64,000 nucleotides of DNA from Bifidobacterium polysaccharolyticum (lineage in GTDB: Bacteria; Actinomycetota; Actinomycetes; Actinomycetales; Bifidobacteriaceae). Within the stretch, counting starts at the first letter, position 1. The number at the start of each line of letters is the position of its first letter. Below, one piece after another: positions 8,031 through 17,255 of this stretch. The translations under genes and the position numbers were made by a program. Location of the stretch: positions 372,001 through 436,000 of the forward strand of contig NZ_JACFQG010000001.1 of assembly GCF_016101585.1 (NCBI RefSeq), written 5' to 3'. Below the pieces are notes generated by a model. It made no database searches and was not told the origin of the DNA. It was given only the letters and a program-made list of their open reading frames with translations.

Positions 8031-8815
8031 GACTGGACGGCTACGTGTTTGAGCGGATTGGGCACGGAGACATCCGGCCTGCGAAGGTAAAGCGGCTCCA
8101 CAGGATCGATCAGCCCCTGTTGGGCACGTCGGCATGCACAAGCAGCCATCAGGCTTGTCCCGTCAATCCGATCCTCTAGGAAAAATCCCTCGTCCAGCAC
8201 AACCCGTATATCAGATTGCTTGTTCAGACGCTCCCATTGGTCAGCGTAGCGACCGGTTCCGTGGCCGCTGACGACCACGGTGACAGGATCTTGGTCGGGA
8301 GACCTCCGCTCTTCTGCAATGGCCGTGATCTTCTCACAGATAGCTGCTGGATAGTCGATGCTCATCTCGGTCAGCGGCCTGGCCGGGCCCTCCACGTCTC
8401 CAAAGTCGTCAAAAAGACGATAGTAGAGCTGGCGACGCCGAGCGTCATTGACTGCCAGGACCAGGAGCCGGGTATGGTCTTGGTCCTGCTGCTTGAACCG
8501 GCTGTAGGCATAGCGGGCTTGCGGCTCCAGGATGTCCTGGCCAAGCAGACGGGCACCCGTGGCAAAAGCCAGAGCCTTGGCGGTGACGATGCCTGCCCGC
8601 AGACCAGTGAAAGGCGCAGGACCCAGTCCCACTACGATGGTCCTCAGCTCGTCGGCAGATAATCCAGCCTGGTCCATGACCTTGGCGATATTGACTTGAA
8701 GACGTTCCACATGCGAGCGCGAGTCGGTCTCGATGCAGGGCTCCCTCCCGGGCAGCCCCACAGTCGAGCCATATGAGGTATCGATCACTAAAAGGGGCGT
8801 ATCGCTCCCGCTCAT
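8027..8815 (-). CDS. tsaB: t6A biosynthesis protein TsaB
   Basis: Non-catalytic TsaD paralogue that scaffolds the TsaB-TsaD-TsaE complex for t6A formation. It starts with LLVIDTSYGSTVGL, the degenerate ASKHA N-terminus, and contains VVGLGPAPFTGLRAG, the hallmark of TsaB. At 262 residues it is slightly long. It begins at the ATG at 8815, which overlaps the tsaE stop as ATGA; its own stop overlaps the rimI start the same way. Confidence 0.93.
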   Translation of the reverse strand: MSGSDTPLLVIDTSYGSTVGLPGREPCIETDSRSHVERLQVNIAKVMDQAGLSADELRTIVVGLGPAPFTGLRAGIVTAKALAFATGARLLGQDILEPQARYAYSRFKQQDQDHTRLLVLAVNDARRRQLYYRLFDDFGDVEGPARPLTEMSIDYPAAICEKITAIAEERRSPDQDPVTVVVSGHGTGRYADQWERLNKQSDIRVVLDEGFFLEDRIDGTSLMAACACRRAQQGLIDPVEPLYLRRPDVSVPNPLKHVAVQS

Positions 8816-9414
8816 GCCGTCATCGCCTTTCTCAGCTCCTCCAGTCTCGTGGCCCATGAAGGACCCACTCCACACAGACGTACCATACGCTGACCCTGGG
8901 AGCTGGGTGGCGCGTCAGGATCTTCCCGGGCGTCCACGGGTCGGTTGATGGTCACTTCCAAACGTTGATCGGCCAGCGCCGAGGCCATCTGCTCCCCCCA
9001 TTCCATCAGGATGACGGTGCTTTGACCCGGATCTTCCAATTCCTCGTCCAGACCAAGGGACTCCAGCTCGTCCAGAAGCCGATCCACGGCATCTTCGCCA
9101 GGCAGATAATCCTGTCCGCCTAACCTATAGGCATCCACATGAATCAGAGTCACAGGTGAGTCGTCGGACAGATGGCCGTGCAACTCTCTTGCGATGGTGA
9201 ACGTGGGCGAGACTACAGGGCCGTCCACTCCAAGTCCGCTGCCCAGCCCCTGGGCCAGCGTGGTCTTGCCCGCCCCCAAAGGACCGGACAGAAGAATCAC
9301 ATCCCCGCCATGCACACACGAGGCCAGGTTTCTGCCCAGGCGTTGCATGTCCTCGCCCGTAGGCACGGCCAGCTCAAATCCATCCTGCTGACCGGCGCTA
9401 CCCTGCAGGCTCAT
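8812..9414 (-). CDS. tsaE: t6A biosynthesis ATPase TsaE
   Basis: P-loop ATPase that resets the TsaB-TsaD complex during t6A synthesis. The Walker A motif GPLGAGKTT is near residue 45; SPTFTIARE and HVDAYRL follow, and ILMEWGEQ is the typical TsaE Walker B-like strand. The C-terminus of about 40 residues extends beyond the usual 150-160-residue core and has no recognised motif. ATGA overlaps join it to holA upstream and tsaB downstream. Confidence 0.95.
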   Translation of the reverse strand: MSLQGSAGQQDGFELAVPTGEDMQRLGRNLASCVHGGDVILLSGPLGAGKTTLAQGLGSGLGVDGPVVSPTFTIARELHGHLSDDSPVTLIHVDAYRLGGQDYLPGEDAVDRLLDELESLGLDEELEDPGQSTVILMEWGEQMASALADQRLEVTINRPVDAREDPDAPPSSQGQRMVRLCGVGPSWATRLEELRKAMTA

Positions 9415-10388
9415 GCCAATGTCCTTCCCTTGGCGGCAATCAGCTCCACTGCCCGTTCCAGTGCATAGCGAGCATCGCCGCTGCTGGTCTTGCTGACCTC
9501 ATCTGCCTGGGCCAAGGCCTCAATGCAGGCCGCAAGACCGGAGGAGGTCCATCCATGCAGCTGCCGTTTTGCCTCCCGCAACTGCCAGTAGGCGGCCTTG
9601 GCCTCGGCTGTTGTGATGGATCCCGATTCGATGGCCGCCTCCTTGCCGAGCGTCCGCAACTTCAGAGCCAGTACTCCAATTAGAGAAACCGGTTCATTGC
9701 CCTGTTCCAAAGCTGAGCGCAGGGCGACAACGGCTTGGGCCGGTCGCCCAGCAAGGGCCCTGTCCGCCACGGCGAATCCGGATACAGCCGGATTATCAGT
9801 CAAATACCTGTTAACGATCTCCAAGGTCATGGGCTCCTGGTCAAAATCGAAACAGAGCTGGGAGCACATGGCGGCCAGTTCAGGAGTACGTTCGCCCAGG
9901 ACATCCACCAGACGCTGGGCCGCCCTTGGCTGGATGCGGCGCTGATGGGCCTTGAATTGTCCATAGACGAAGTCGATCTTGTCATCGAACTTCTTCAGAT
10001 CCGGCATCCGCTCTATGACTGCTCCGACTCGTTCCATCTGGTCCAGAAGCCTGCGGCCCCGGTTGCCCCCGTCATGACGTGCGATGACAATGCTGGATTC
10101 GGATTCTGCCGGATCCCGGCAAAAATCCACCAGGGCCTGAGTCAAGGCCTCATCGGCCGCCTGCAGATCATCCAGAAGAACCACGGCCGTCTGACTGAGC
10201 AGAGAGGGTCCGACTGCCTCCTGAAAGGCGTAAGCGTCGCAGTCTGACGCGTCCATTTCTATGTATTCGCTGTCCGGATGGGCTGCACATGCCTGTGCAC
10301 ACAGTTCCTTGACGCGTTGCCCGTTGAGGAAGGGATCGCCACCAACCACCAGATGGACGGAAGGGTTCTCCTGCTGAGCTTTGGTCAT
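9411..10388 (-). CDS. holA: DNA polymerase III, delta subunit (clamp loader)
   Basis: 325-residue delta subunit, which opens the beta sliding clamp within the clamp-loader complex. It matches the actinobacterial HolA type: an N-terminal HLVVGGDPFLNGQRVKEL, a LSQTAVVLLDDL strand, a middle helical region with RIQPRAAQRLVDVLG, and a C-terminal collar domain ending near ELIAAKGRTL. Downstream of comEA and comEC, as in many bacteria. Its start is overlapped by the comEC reading frame (see that entry), and its stop overlaps tsaE as ATGA. Confidence 0.93.
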   Translation of the reverse strand: MTKAQQENPSVHLVVGGDPFLNGQRVKELCAQACAAHPDSEYIEMDASDCDAYAFQEAVGPSLLSQTAVVLLDDLQAADEALTQALVDFCRDPAESESSIVIARHDGGNRGRRLLDQMERVGAVIERMPDLKKFDDKIDFVYGQFKAHQRRIQPRAAQRLVDVLGERTPELAAMCSQLCFDFDQEPMTLEIVNRYLTDNPAVSGFAVADRALAGRPAQAVVALRSALEQGNEPVSLIGVLALKLRTLGKEAAIESGSITTAEAKAAYWQLREAKRQLHGWTSSGLAACIEALAQADEVSKTSSGDARYALERAVELIAAKGRTLA

Positions 10389-12609
10389 GCCTCAAATCTC
10401 CCTTCATCACTGGACATTGACGTCGGTTGTTTTTGAAGACTAACTGGGCCAAAAGTCCATAGGTCTGTTGCAGCCAGCCCCTGATTGACGCCCAGGCCGA
10501 CGGCCGAAAGGGCACCCCCGGAGCCACGTTTGTCACAGTTGACCATGAACAGTCCCGCCTCCGGACGCGGATGAGTCGAATCAGCCGGTGATCAGTCACG
10601 GCCATGAGACCCAGACCAAGCAGGCAGGCACTGCCAACTGGCCCCGATGGCCAAGCCGCCGGAGCAATAGCCTCGCCCATCCACTTGGCGGTAAAAGCCA
10701 TAACTCCGGTACCCAGGGAGGTCAGTCGTGCCAGCAAGAGCCCCACTGGAGGCCACAGCCAGGAGGTGAGCAGAGCCAGCAGGCCGGTCACTGTGGCAGC
10801 ATCGACCACAGGAGTGACTAACAGGTTGGCCAGCGGGGCCAGCAGAGGCAGTCCTGGACTCATCAGCATCTGCACGGGCAGCGTCCCGGCCTGGGCACAC
10901 AGGGTCGGGGCCAATGGACGTGCAAGAAGTGCAGGAAGATGGTCTTCAAGAAAGGCCGTCAAACGCCGGTTGCCCAGACCGATGCCCAGCACGGCTGCGC
11001 AGGAGAGCGCGAAGCCGAAACTTGCTGCCATGGAAGGCCGCAGAATTAGTATCAGCAGCACACACCAGGACAGGGTGTTCAATGACTGGGCAGGCCGACA
11101 GGCAGCCAGAGCCAATGCCGAAAGAAGTCCCATGGCCTGAGCTCGCAAGACTGAATCCCCGGGAACCATCAGCATACCCAAACCCATATAGGCTGCAGAC
11201 AAAACCAAGGACATCAGCAAGGGCGGCGAGCGCAGGGCCCGCATGATCGAAACCAGCAGCGAGGCCAGGATCATGAAGTGTCCGCCGGAGACGGCCATCA
11301 GATGCAGGATGCCAGATGCCCGGAAATCCTGGGTTAGACGAGCAGCATATGCAGGCTCCACTGCCGGTCTGCCCAGAGAACCACCCGACCCGGGTAGGGC
11401 TTGGTTACCAAGGATGCCCATGGTCAACCCCGGCACCAGGATTCGCCCCTGGTCATCAAGCTTGCTGGTCTGTTCAAGAAAGGCCTTTTGCATACGAGCT
11501 ATCAATCGTCTACAGGGTCCTGGCGGCCTGACCTGTTGCAAGCCATCCTCCACGTCCAGCCAAGGCATAGGACGGCCGTACGTGGGGGGTTCCAAAAGGC
11601 CTCGCGCACGATACTGTCCGCCCTGCTGCAACAGGCATGACCGGCTGCGGGCGAAGAGCACGATCCGTTCATCGGAAGGCATGCGCACCCCGGTCAAAGT
11701 CACCCATTTCAGTTTTAATTCCGCCTGACAGTCCCAGCCTCGCCGAGAGGATGCGCTCATAGGGCCCACAGCTCGGCCATGCACCTCGGCAAGTGCCTTC
11801 CCCTGCCGAATCTGACGGGCTGCAGGCCCATTACGGACTGATTCATGACCAACTGCAGCGGCAGTTGCTACAGCCAAAGCCACCGCAGTCAGAACGGCGA
11901 GCATTGGTAGCCTCCGAGGACCAAACCAAGCGGACACCAATGTTTGCAAGGCGGAAACAAGCATGGAAGAAGAACGGAATGAGGAAGACTTGCAATCAGA
12001 ATAGCGCCTGAACCCAGGGTATGAGCGTTTGCTTGAGAACCGGCGCAACCACTGAATCCGGATATCCCGATGAGTCGTATTCTTATAAACGGTGTCTTTG
12101 GTGTTCGTGGTATTCACGCAGGGTGCATTCCGATGGTTTTCGTTCCAACGACTTTTGTCCCTATGATTCTTCTGCCCAGGACTCGCACAAACTCGGGACA
12201 GCTGGTTCCGTCTGCGTAAGCGAGGGGACCGCCGACATATCTGACTTCTGCAATTGGGATCCACGGTGGCGGACAAGCAGACGAGTTTGATGGCAAGCAG
12301 GACCATTGCAAGGAGTAATGGAAGCGCTAGGGCAAGCGGCATTATCCAGACCGCCATGCCCATGCTTCCACCGGGTGTACTCCCGCCGGCCATAGCGCCT
12401 CTGGAATCCTCCGCCGTCTTGGCCCAATCACCGCTCTTGCCTGATACTGGCATGACTCCGCCCATGCTCCTGTCCAGAAGCCATGGGACCAGTAGTGCAA
12501 CCGCCCAGGCCAGACAGGCAGCGGGGAGCATTCGAAGATTGCAGCTGCCGTTCTCCTGATCAATTGCATCGTGAACCCCAGCGTGAACTCTTGAATGAAC
12601 GGCCATCAT
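10168..12609 (-). CDS. comEC: DNA-uptake channel protein ComEC/Rec2 (3' end frame uncertain)
   Basis: Inner-membrane channel protein for single-stranded DNA uptake. Two N-terminal hydrophobic helices are followed by an unusual polar, Arg/Asn/Ser-rich stretch (about residues 113-205), then another helix and the OB-like region. The Competence domain contains ILHLMAVSGGHFMILA (about residue 435) and many helices to about 670. No complete C-terminal metallo-beta-lactamase domain is present. The frame continues 221 bases into holA, which is abnormal. Near 10556 the -1 frame is open and continues as EAGLFMVNCDKRGSGGAL, ending at a TGA that overlaps the holA ATG (10385-10388), like the other junctions of this operon. 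A frameshift near residue 684 is therefore likely, and the real 3' end is probably 10385. The start overlaps the comEA stop (ATGA). Confidence 0.8.
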   Translation of the reverse strand: MMAVHSRVHAGVHDAIDQENGSCNLRMLPAACLAWAVALLVPWLLDRSMGGVMPVSGKSGDWAKTAEDSRGAMAGGSTPGGSMGMAVWIMPLALALPLLLAMVLLAIKLVCLSATVDPNCRSQICRRSPRLRRRNQLSRVCASPGQKNHRDKSRWNENHRNAPCVNTTNTKDTVYKNTTHRDIRIQWLRRFSSKRSYPGFRRYSDCKSSSFRSSSMLVSALQTLVSAWFGPRRLPMLAVLTAVALAVATAAAVGHESVRNGPAARQIRQGKALAEVHGRAVGPMSASSRRGWDCQAELKLKWVTLTGVRMPSDERIVLFARSRSCLLQQGGQYRARGLLEPPTYGRPMPWLDVEDGLQQVRPPGPCRRLIARMQKAFLEQTSKLDDQGRILVPGLTMGILGNQALPGSGGSLGRPAVEPAYAARLTQDFRASGILHLMAVSGGHFMILASLLVSIMRALRSPPLLMSLVLSAAYMGLGMLMVPGDSVLRAQAMGLLSALALAACRPAQSLNTLSWCVLLILILRPSMAASFGFALSCAAVLGIGLGNRRLTAFLEDHLPALLARPLAPTLCAQAGTLPVQMLMSPGLPLLAPLANLLVTPVVDAATVTGLLALLTSWLWPPVGLLLARLTSLGTGVMAFTAKWMGEAIAPAAWPSGPVGSACLLGLGLMAVTDHRLIRLIRVRRRDCSWSTVTNVAPGVPFRPSAWASIRGWLQQTYGLLAQLVFKNNRRQCPVMKGDLRHDQSSAGEPFRPSGGWWRSLPQRATRQGTVCTGMCSPSGQRIHRNGRVRLRRLRLSGGSRTLSAQSDGRGSSG

Positions 12610-13271
12610 TGCGCCATCAAATATGGGCGTAAGCGGGCCAAGGTCTTGGCACCGATGCCGGGAACATCCAGGATCTGGTCTACCGAAGTGTACCGACCGC
12701 CGATGGCGCGCCGGTGCTCCAATATTTTTGCAGCCTTGACCGGGCCAATTCCCTTGACATTTTCCAGATCCTGCTGGCTGGCGCTGTTAAGATTCACGCG
12801 TCCCGCCTGGTCTGCTGACTCCGAAGAGGAACTGGGGGCCGGCACAGCATGAGCATTGTCGGTCTTTTCAGTATGTTGGGCGGAGTCTGAGGCCGGATCG
12901 GCCTGCTCGCTTACTACTGCGCTCGAAGTGTCCCGGCTACGTTCGTTACCCGAGGCTTGCTTGCCTCGGTGTGCAGCGCTGTTCACATTACCGTTCGCAG
13001 GAGCCGATGAACTGGTCCCGGATCCGTCAACGGCTGCTCCTGCAGCCAGCGCCCGTCCCTGCTGGGCCAGCAGGGTCAGACTTAGGGCAAGAGCCGACAC
13101 CAGAATAAGGATGGCTGTCAAGGCCTGGAGGGGCGTAAACGACCAGACGGGCCGATCCCGTCGGACCTGGGACTTGGCCTTGCCTTCGGCTGACCCCTCC
13201 GAACGAACCGATTGATTCAGGGCCAAAGCCTGTAGGGGCGGCGCTGGCGGCTGGGTGATGTTGATGCTCAT
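12606..13271 (-). CDS. comEA: Competence DNA-binding protein ComEA
   Basis: Membrane-anchored receptor for double-stranded DNA during uptake. A cytoplasmic N-terminus of about 45 residues is followed by a transmembrane helix (LTAILILVSALALSLTLLA), a long Ser/Ala/Asn-rich linker, and a C-terminal helix-hairpin-helix domain. That domain (about residues 158-221) reads VNLNSASQQDLENVKGIGPV and later VDQILDVPGIGAKTLARL. No SLBB domain is evident between helix and HhH, so this is a short form. It precedes comEC with an ATGA overlap; a hairpin separates it from leuS. Confidence 0.92.
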   Translation of the reverse strand: MSINITQPPAPPLQALALNQSVRSEGSAEGKAKSQVRRDRPVWSFTPLQALTAILILVSALALSLTLLAQQGRALAAGAAVDGSGTSSSAPANGNVNSAAHRGKQASGNERSRDTSSAVVSEQADPASDSAQHTEKTDNAHAVPAPSSSSESADQAGRVNLNSASQQDLENVKGIGPVKAAKILEHRRAIGGRYTSVDQILDVPGIGAKTLARLRPYLMAQ

Positions 13272-13291
13272 GGACCCAGCCTGGCATGAAA

Positions 13292-13318
13292 AGTCCCCCG
13301 ATATGAGGTCGGGGGGCT
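13292..13318 (-). terminator. Terminator-like hairpin between leuS and comEA
   Basis: CCCCCGA (13295-13301) and TCGGGGG (13309-13315) form a GC-rich stem with a 7-base loop. On the minus strand it is followed by ACTTTTC. It lies 53 bases beyond the leuS stop and just upstream of comEA, so it probably ends or attenuates leuS transcription. Confidence 0.65.
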
Positions 13319-13370
13319 ATGTGGTCGAAGGTCGTCATCCGTCCACAGCCTGGCTGCGGACAGTACAGGA

Positions 13371-16358
13371 TCAGGCCGGCACGACCGAAACGATCTTAGG
13401 GGCCTTGACGATGACCTTCCGCGGCTCCTTGCCACCCAGCCGCTCCTGGACGGCGGGCAGTTCCAGGGCCATGGCCTCGAGTTCATCAGGCGCGATGTCG
13501 GGACTGACCTGCAGCTTGCCGCGGACCTTGCCTTTGACCTGGACAACGGCGGTGACTGTGTCCTCGCCAAGATAGCGATCATCCCAGGTCGGCCACTGGG
13601 CGTGCGCCAGGGACTCCTTGTGTCCCAGACGGCTCCAGAGCTCCTCGCAGATGTGGGGGGCGATGGGCGAGAGCATAAGTACCAGGGGCTCAATGGCTGC
13701 CCTGGGCGTCGGATTCAGCCCGGTCAGATGGTTGTTGAGCACGATCATCCTGGCGATGGCCGTGTTGGGCCGCATGGCCTCCATCTCCACCGTCACGTCG
13801 TGGATGGTGGCGTTGAGCAGCTTCAGGGTCTTCTGGTCGAGCTCACCCTCGTCCAGAACCACCTCGCCGGTCCGTTCGTCCATCACGTTGCGCCAGAGCC
13901 GCTGCAGGAAGCGCATGCCGCCCACCACGTTGCGCGTATTCCAGGGCCGGGACTCGTCCAGGGGTCCCATGCTCATCTCGTAGAGGCGGAAGGTGTCGGC
14001 CCCATAGGTGCGGTACATGTCGTCAGGGGTGATGATGTTCTTCAGGCTCTTGCCCATCTTGCCGAACTCGCGGTTGACCGGCTGTCCCTGCCAGGTGTAG
14101 CTGACCTCGCCGCCTTCATCATGCTCCTCCACCTCGGCAGCGGGCACGTATTGACCGCGCTGGTCCGTGAAGGCGTAGGCCTGGATCATTCCTTGGTTGA
14201 AGAGCTTGTGGAAGGGCTCCTTGGACGAAACGTAACCCAGATCATAGAGCACCTTGTGCCAGAAGCGGGCATAGAGCAGATGCAGTACCGCGTGCTCAAC
14301 ACCGCCCACGTAGAGGTCGACACCGCCTGACTCCCCGGCCGTGGCGTTGTGCCTGGGCCCCAGCCAGTAGTCGTATTCCTCCGGATCGACCATGTGCTGG
14401 TCATTCTTGGGATCGATGTAGCGCATGTAATACCAGCAGGAGCCGGCCCAGTTGGGCATGGTGTTGGTGTCCCTGTGGTAGACCTTGGGTCCGTCACCCA
14501 GGTCCAGGGTCACGTTCACCCAATCCTGGTTGCGGCTCAGCGGGGCCTCCGGGCTGGACTGGGCATCCTCGGGATCAAAGGTCTTAGGCGAGTAGTCGGG
14601 CACGTCCGGCAGGGCCACCGGAAGCTGATCGTCGGGCAGCAGGTGGGGCAGGCCCTGATCATCATAGACCACCGGGAAGGGCTCGCCCCAGTAGCGCTGA
14701 CGGGAGAAGAGCCAGTCGCGCAGCCGGTAGGAGACTGTCCCATGGCCCACGCCTGCCGACTCCAGCCAGGCAGTGACTTTCTCGATGGCCTGGTCAACCC
14801 GCAAACCATCCAAGCTGAGCGAGTCGCCAGCGGCCTGGGTTGCCTGAACCGAAGAGTCGACCACAATGCCGTCGTGAGAGACGAAAGGTGCCTTGCCCCG
14901 ATAGTCGTCCAAGGTCTGTCCGGACTCAGCCAGTGGGCTGACCGTGTAGACGACGGGAAGGCCGTACTTGACGGCGAAGTCGTAATCGCGCTGGTCACCG
15001 CCTGGCACAGCCATGATGGCTCCGGTACCGTAGTCCATCAGCACGTAGTCAGCAGTGAAGATGGGCAACTTGGCCCCGGTGATGGGGTTGATCGCGTACA
15101 GCCCGGTAAACAGGCCGGTCTTGGCTCCGCCCTCGTCCACGCGATCCTTGGCGGTCTTGGCCTCGGCGGCCCGTCGGTAGGCTTGCACACCATCAGCAGG
15201 ATTGACATAGCCGCCCTTCCACTGCTCGGGCACATCTTCCGGCCACTCCTGGGGCAAGTGCTGCAGCAGGTCGTGCTCTGGGGAAACCACAGCGAAGGTA
15301 GCACCGAAAAGCGTGTCAGGACGGGTGGTGTAGACCTCCATGGTCTGATCGCCGTCAGGGCTGGGCACGGTGAAGTCCACCGAAGCCCCGTGTGACTCCC
15401 CGATCCAGTTGCGCTGCATGAGCTTGACCTTATCGGGCCAGTCCAGGATATCCAGATCCTCCAGAAGCCGGTGGCCGTAGGCGGTGATGCGCATGGACCA
15501 CTGCTTGAGCTCACGCTGGTAGACCGGGTAGTTACCTCGTTCCGAGCGCCCCTCGGCGGTCACCTCCTCATTGGCCAGGACCGTGCCCAGTCCGGGGCAC
15601 CAGTTGACCGGCGAGCGAGAGATGTAGGCCAAACGGAAGTCGTTGAGCACCTCGGAGCGCTCGGCCTCGTCCAGGTCATCCCAGGAGGCATCGGCATGGC
15701 CGGGGATGGGCCTGCTTCCGGACTTGAAGGCCTCAACCAACTCGCTGATGGGCCTGGCCGAGCCCGTCCCTCCATCTGCACGGCGGTAGTCGGGGTCATA
15801 CCAGGACTCGTAGATGCGCGAGAAGATCCACTGTGTCCAGCGCACGTAGTCGGTATCGATGGTGGCGAAGGAGCGGCGGTCGTCGAAGCTGAGCCCCAGC
15901 CGGTGCAGCTGCCACCGCATGTTGGCGATGTTCTGCTCAGTAGTGACCCGGGGGTGCTGGCCGGTCTGGACCGCATACTGCTCGGCGGGCAGGCCGAAGG
16001 CGTCATAGCCCATGGCATGCAGGACGTTCTCGCCCTTCATCCGGTGATAGCGGCTGACCACATCTGTGGCGATGTAGCCCAAGGGGTGGCCCACATGCAG
16101 GCCCTTGCCCGAAGGATAGGGGAACATGTCGATGACGAAGTAGGGACTGCGGCCCCCAGCATGATCTCCCTGGGCATCCGTCAAGTCGCCCTTGGTGTTG
16201 GCGGCCCAGAAGGTGCCCTCCTTGTCCCAGCGCTGCTGCCAGCGCTCCTCGATGGTCTGAGCCATGGCGGCATCGTAGCGGAATTGAGGCTGTTCGGATT
16301 CCTGGGTCTGCTGATGATCCCTGTCTTCATTCGCGTTCATATCGTGAATTATCGCCAT
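13371..16358 (-). CDS. leuS: Leucyl-tRNA synthetase
   Basis: Class I aminoacyl-tRNA synthetase that charges tRNA-Leu. The HIGH-type signature is seen as PYPSGKGLHVGHPLGY (about residues 95-110). The CP1 editing insertion contains TTRPDTLFGATF and ILMDYGTGAIMAVP-like segments. The KMSKS loop reads KMGKSLKN. At 995 residues it is longer than the E. coli enzyme, mainly from an N-terminal extension and insertions in the CP1 region. Neither the ATG at 16358 nor that at 16340 has a clear ribosome binding site, so the start is uncertain by six codons. No T-box leader is seen upstream. Confidence 0.96.
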   Translation of the reverse strand: MAIIHDMNANEDRDHQQTQESEQPQFRYDAAMAQTIEERWQQRWDKEGTFWAANTKGDLTDAQGDHAGGRSPYFVIDMFPYPSGKGLHVGHPLGYIATDVVSRYHRMKGENVLHAMGYDAFGLPAEQYAVQTGQHPRVTTEQNIANMRWQLHRLGLSFDDRRSFATIDTDYVRWTQWIFSRIYESWYDPDYRRADGGTGSARPISELVEAFKSGSRPIPGHADASWDDLDEAERSEVLNDFRLAYISRSPVNWCPGLGTVLANEEVTAEGRSERGNYPVYQRELKQWSMRITAYGHRLLEDLDILDWPDKVKLMQRNWIGESHGASVDFTVPSPDGDQTMEVYTTRPDTLFGATFAVVSPEHDLLQHLPQEWPEDVPEQWKGGYVNPADGVQAYRRAAEAKTAKDRVDEGGAKTGLFTGLYAINPITGAKLPIFTADYVLMDYGTGAIMAVPGGDQRDYDFAVKYGLPVVYTVSPLAESGQTLDDYRGKAPFVSHDGIVVDSSVQATQAAGDSLSLDGLRVDQAIEKVTAWLESAGVGHGTVSYRLRDWLFSRQRYWGEPFPVVYDDQGLPHLLPDDQLPVALPDVPDYSPKTFDPEDAQSSPEAPLSRNQDWVNVTLDLGDGPKVYHRDTNTMPNWAGSCWYYMRYIDPKNDQHMVDPEEYDYWLGPRHNATAGESGGVDLYVGGVEHAVLHLLYARFWHKVLYDLGYVSSKEPFHKLFNQGMIQAYAFTDQRGQYVPAAEVEEHDEGGEVSYTWQGQPVNREFGKMGKSLKNIITPDDMYRTYGADTFRLYEMSMGPLDESRPWNTRNVVGGMRFLQRLWRNVMDERTGEVVLDEGELDQKTLKLLNATIHDVTVEMEAMRPNTAIARMIVLNNHLTGLNPTPRAAIEPLVLMLSPIAPHICEELWSRLGHKESLAHAQWPTWDDRYLGEDTVTAVVQVKGKVRGKLQVSPDIAPDELEAMALELPAVQERLGGKEPRKVIVKAPKIVSVVPA

Positions 16359-16415
16359 TCACATGGACACAGCCAGGCTTATGTCCAGCATCCGTCATCC
16401 TAACCGGAGCTGTGC

Positions 16416-17246
16416 TCAGTGGTCGCCAGGCTGCAGGGTGCGAGCTGCGGCATTGATGGAGAAGCCGATGGACTTGGAGGCCCGACCCAGTGCGGCCTTG
16501 AAGGATCCGTCCCGCATCATCCTCTTCAAAGCCTGGTCAATGACATCCACCAGCTCCGGATCCCCGTGGGGCACGCCGATACCGTACCGTTCATGGGAGA
16601 AGGGATTGCCGACCAGGCGCAGCTGGCCGCCGCCGCGAACATGAGTCAGGCCGGCCAGGGCAAAGTCGTCCCCGCTGGCGGCATCAGTGTCCCCGCTGAG
16701 CAGGGCCGTGATGCACTCGGGGAACTCCTCCCGCTCCTGTACCTGGGCTTGGGGGGCCAGCGAGCGCACCAGAGCCCCGGAGGTGGACCCAGATGCCACG
16801 CAGACCCGCTTTTGGGCCAGATCCTCCACCCCGGCGATATCGTTCTGAGTGCGGCGAACCAGCAGGTCCTGCCCCGCAGCCAGGTAAGGCCCGGCGAAAT
16901 CCACCAGCTTTTGCCGTTCCTGGGTGATGGAATAGCCAGCCACGACCATGTCTACCTGACCTTGTTCGAGCATGCGCTCGCGGTCCGCAGGCTTCACCTG
17001 GCGGAAAACAATCTGCGACTCGGCGTATCCAAGTTCGTGGACCACGTACCGGGCCACATCCACATCCAGACCCCGGTACTGGCCGGACTGGGCGAATCCA
17101 AGCCCGGGCTGGTCGAAGGAGATGCCCACGCTGATCTTGGGCCCGATGGAACCAGCCCGGTAGCGATCCTCCTGGCGGTCGCACCCGCTCAGGGGCACCG
17201 CCAGAACCAGCGCAACCAGAGCCGCCGCAATCCTGCGTGCAAACAT
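16416..17246 (-). CDS. Amino-acid ABC transporter substrate-binding lipoprotein (SBP family 3)
   Basis: 276-residue lipoprotein; the signal peptide ends in the lipobox LSGC (about residue 22). Family 3 solute-binding motifs are clear: ISVGISFDQPGLGF, GLDVDVARYVVHELGY, VDMVVAGYSITQERQKLVDFAGPY and the ASGDDFALAG lobe, resembling glutamate/glutamine-binding GluB/GlnH proteins. No permease or ATPase is adjacent; leuS and corA flank it. It may be an orphan receptor used by a transporter elsewhere. The start has only a GGGG-type site. Confidence 0.85.
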   Translation of the reverse strand: MFARRIAAALVALVLAVPLSGCDRQEDRYRAGSIGPKISVGISFDQPGLGFAQSGQYRGLDVDVARYVVHELGYAESQIVFRQVKPADRERMLEQGQVDMVVAGYSITQERQKLVDFAGPYLAAGQDLLVRRTQNDIAGVEDLAQKRVCVASGSTSGALVRSLAPQAQVQEREEFPECITALLSGDTDAASGDDFALAGLTHVRGGGQLRLVGNPFSHERYGIGVPHGDPELVDVIDQALKRMMRDGSFKAALGRASKSIGFSINAAARTLQPGDH

Positions 17247-17255
17247 AACCGGCCC

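Noticed and set aside
14349-15395. 348-codon plus-strand open frame inside leuS
   Set aside because: Mirror of leuS codons; no start signal or motif.
16359-16415. Possible T-box leader before leuS
   Set aside because: Only 57 bases separate leuS from the next gene, with no T-box sequence or anti-terminator.
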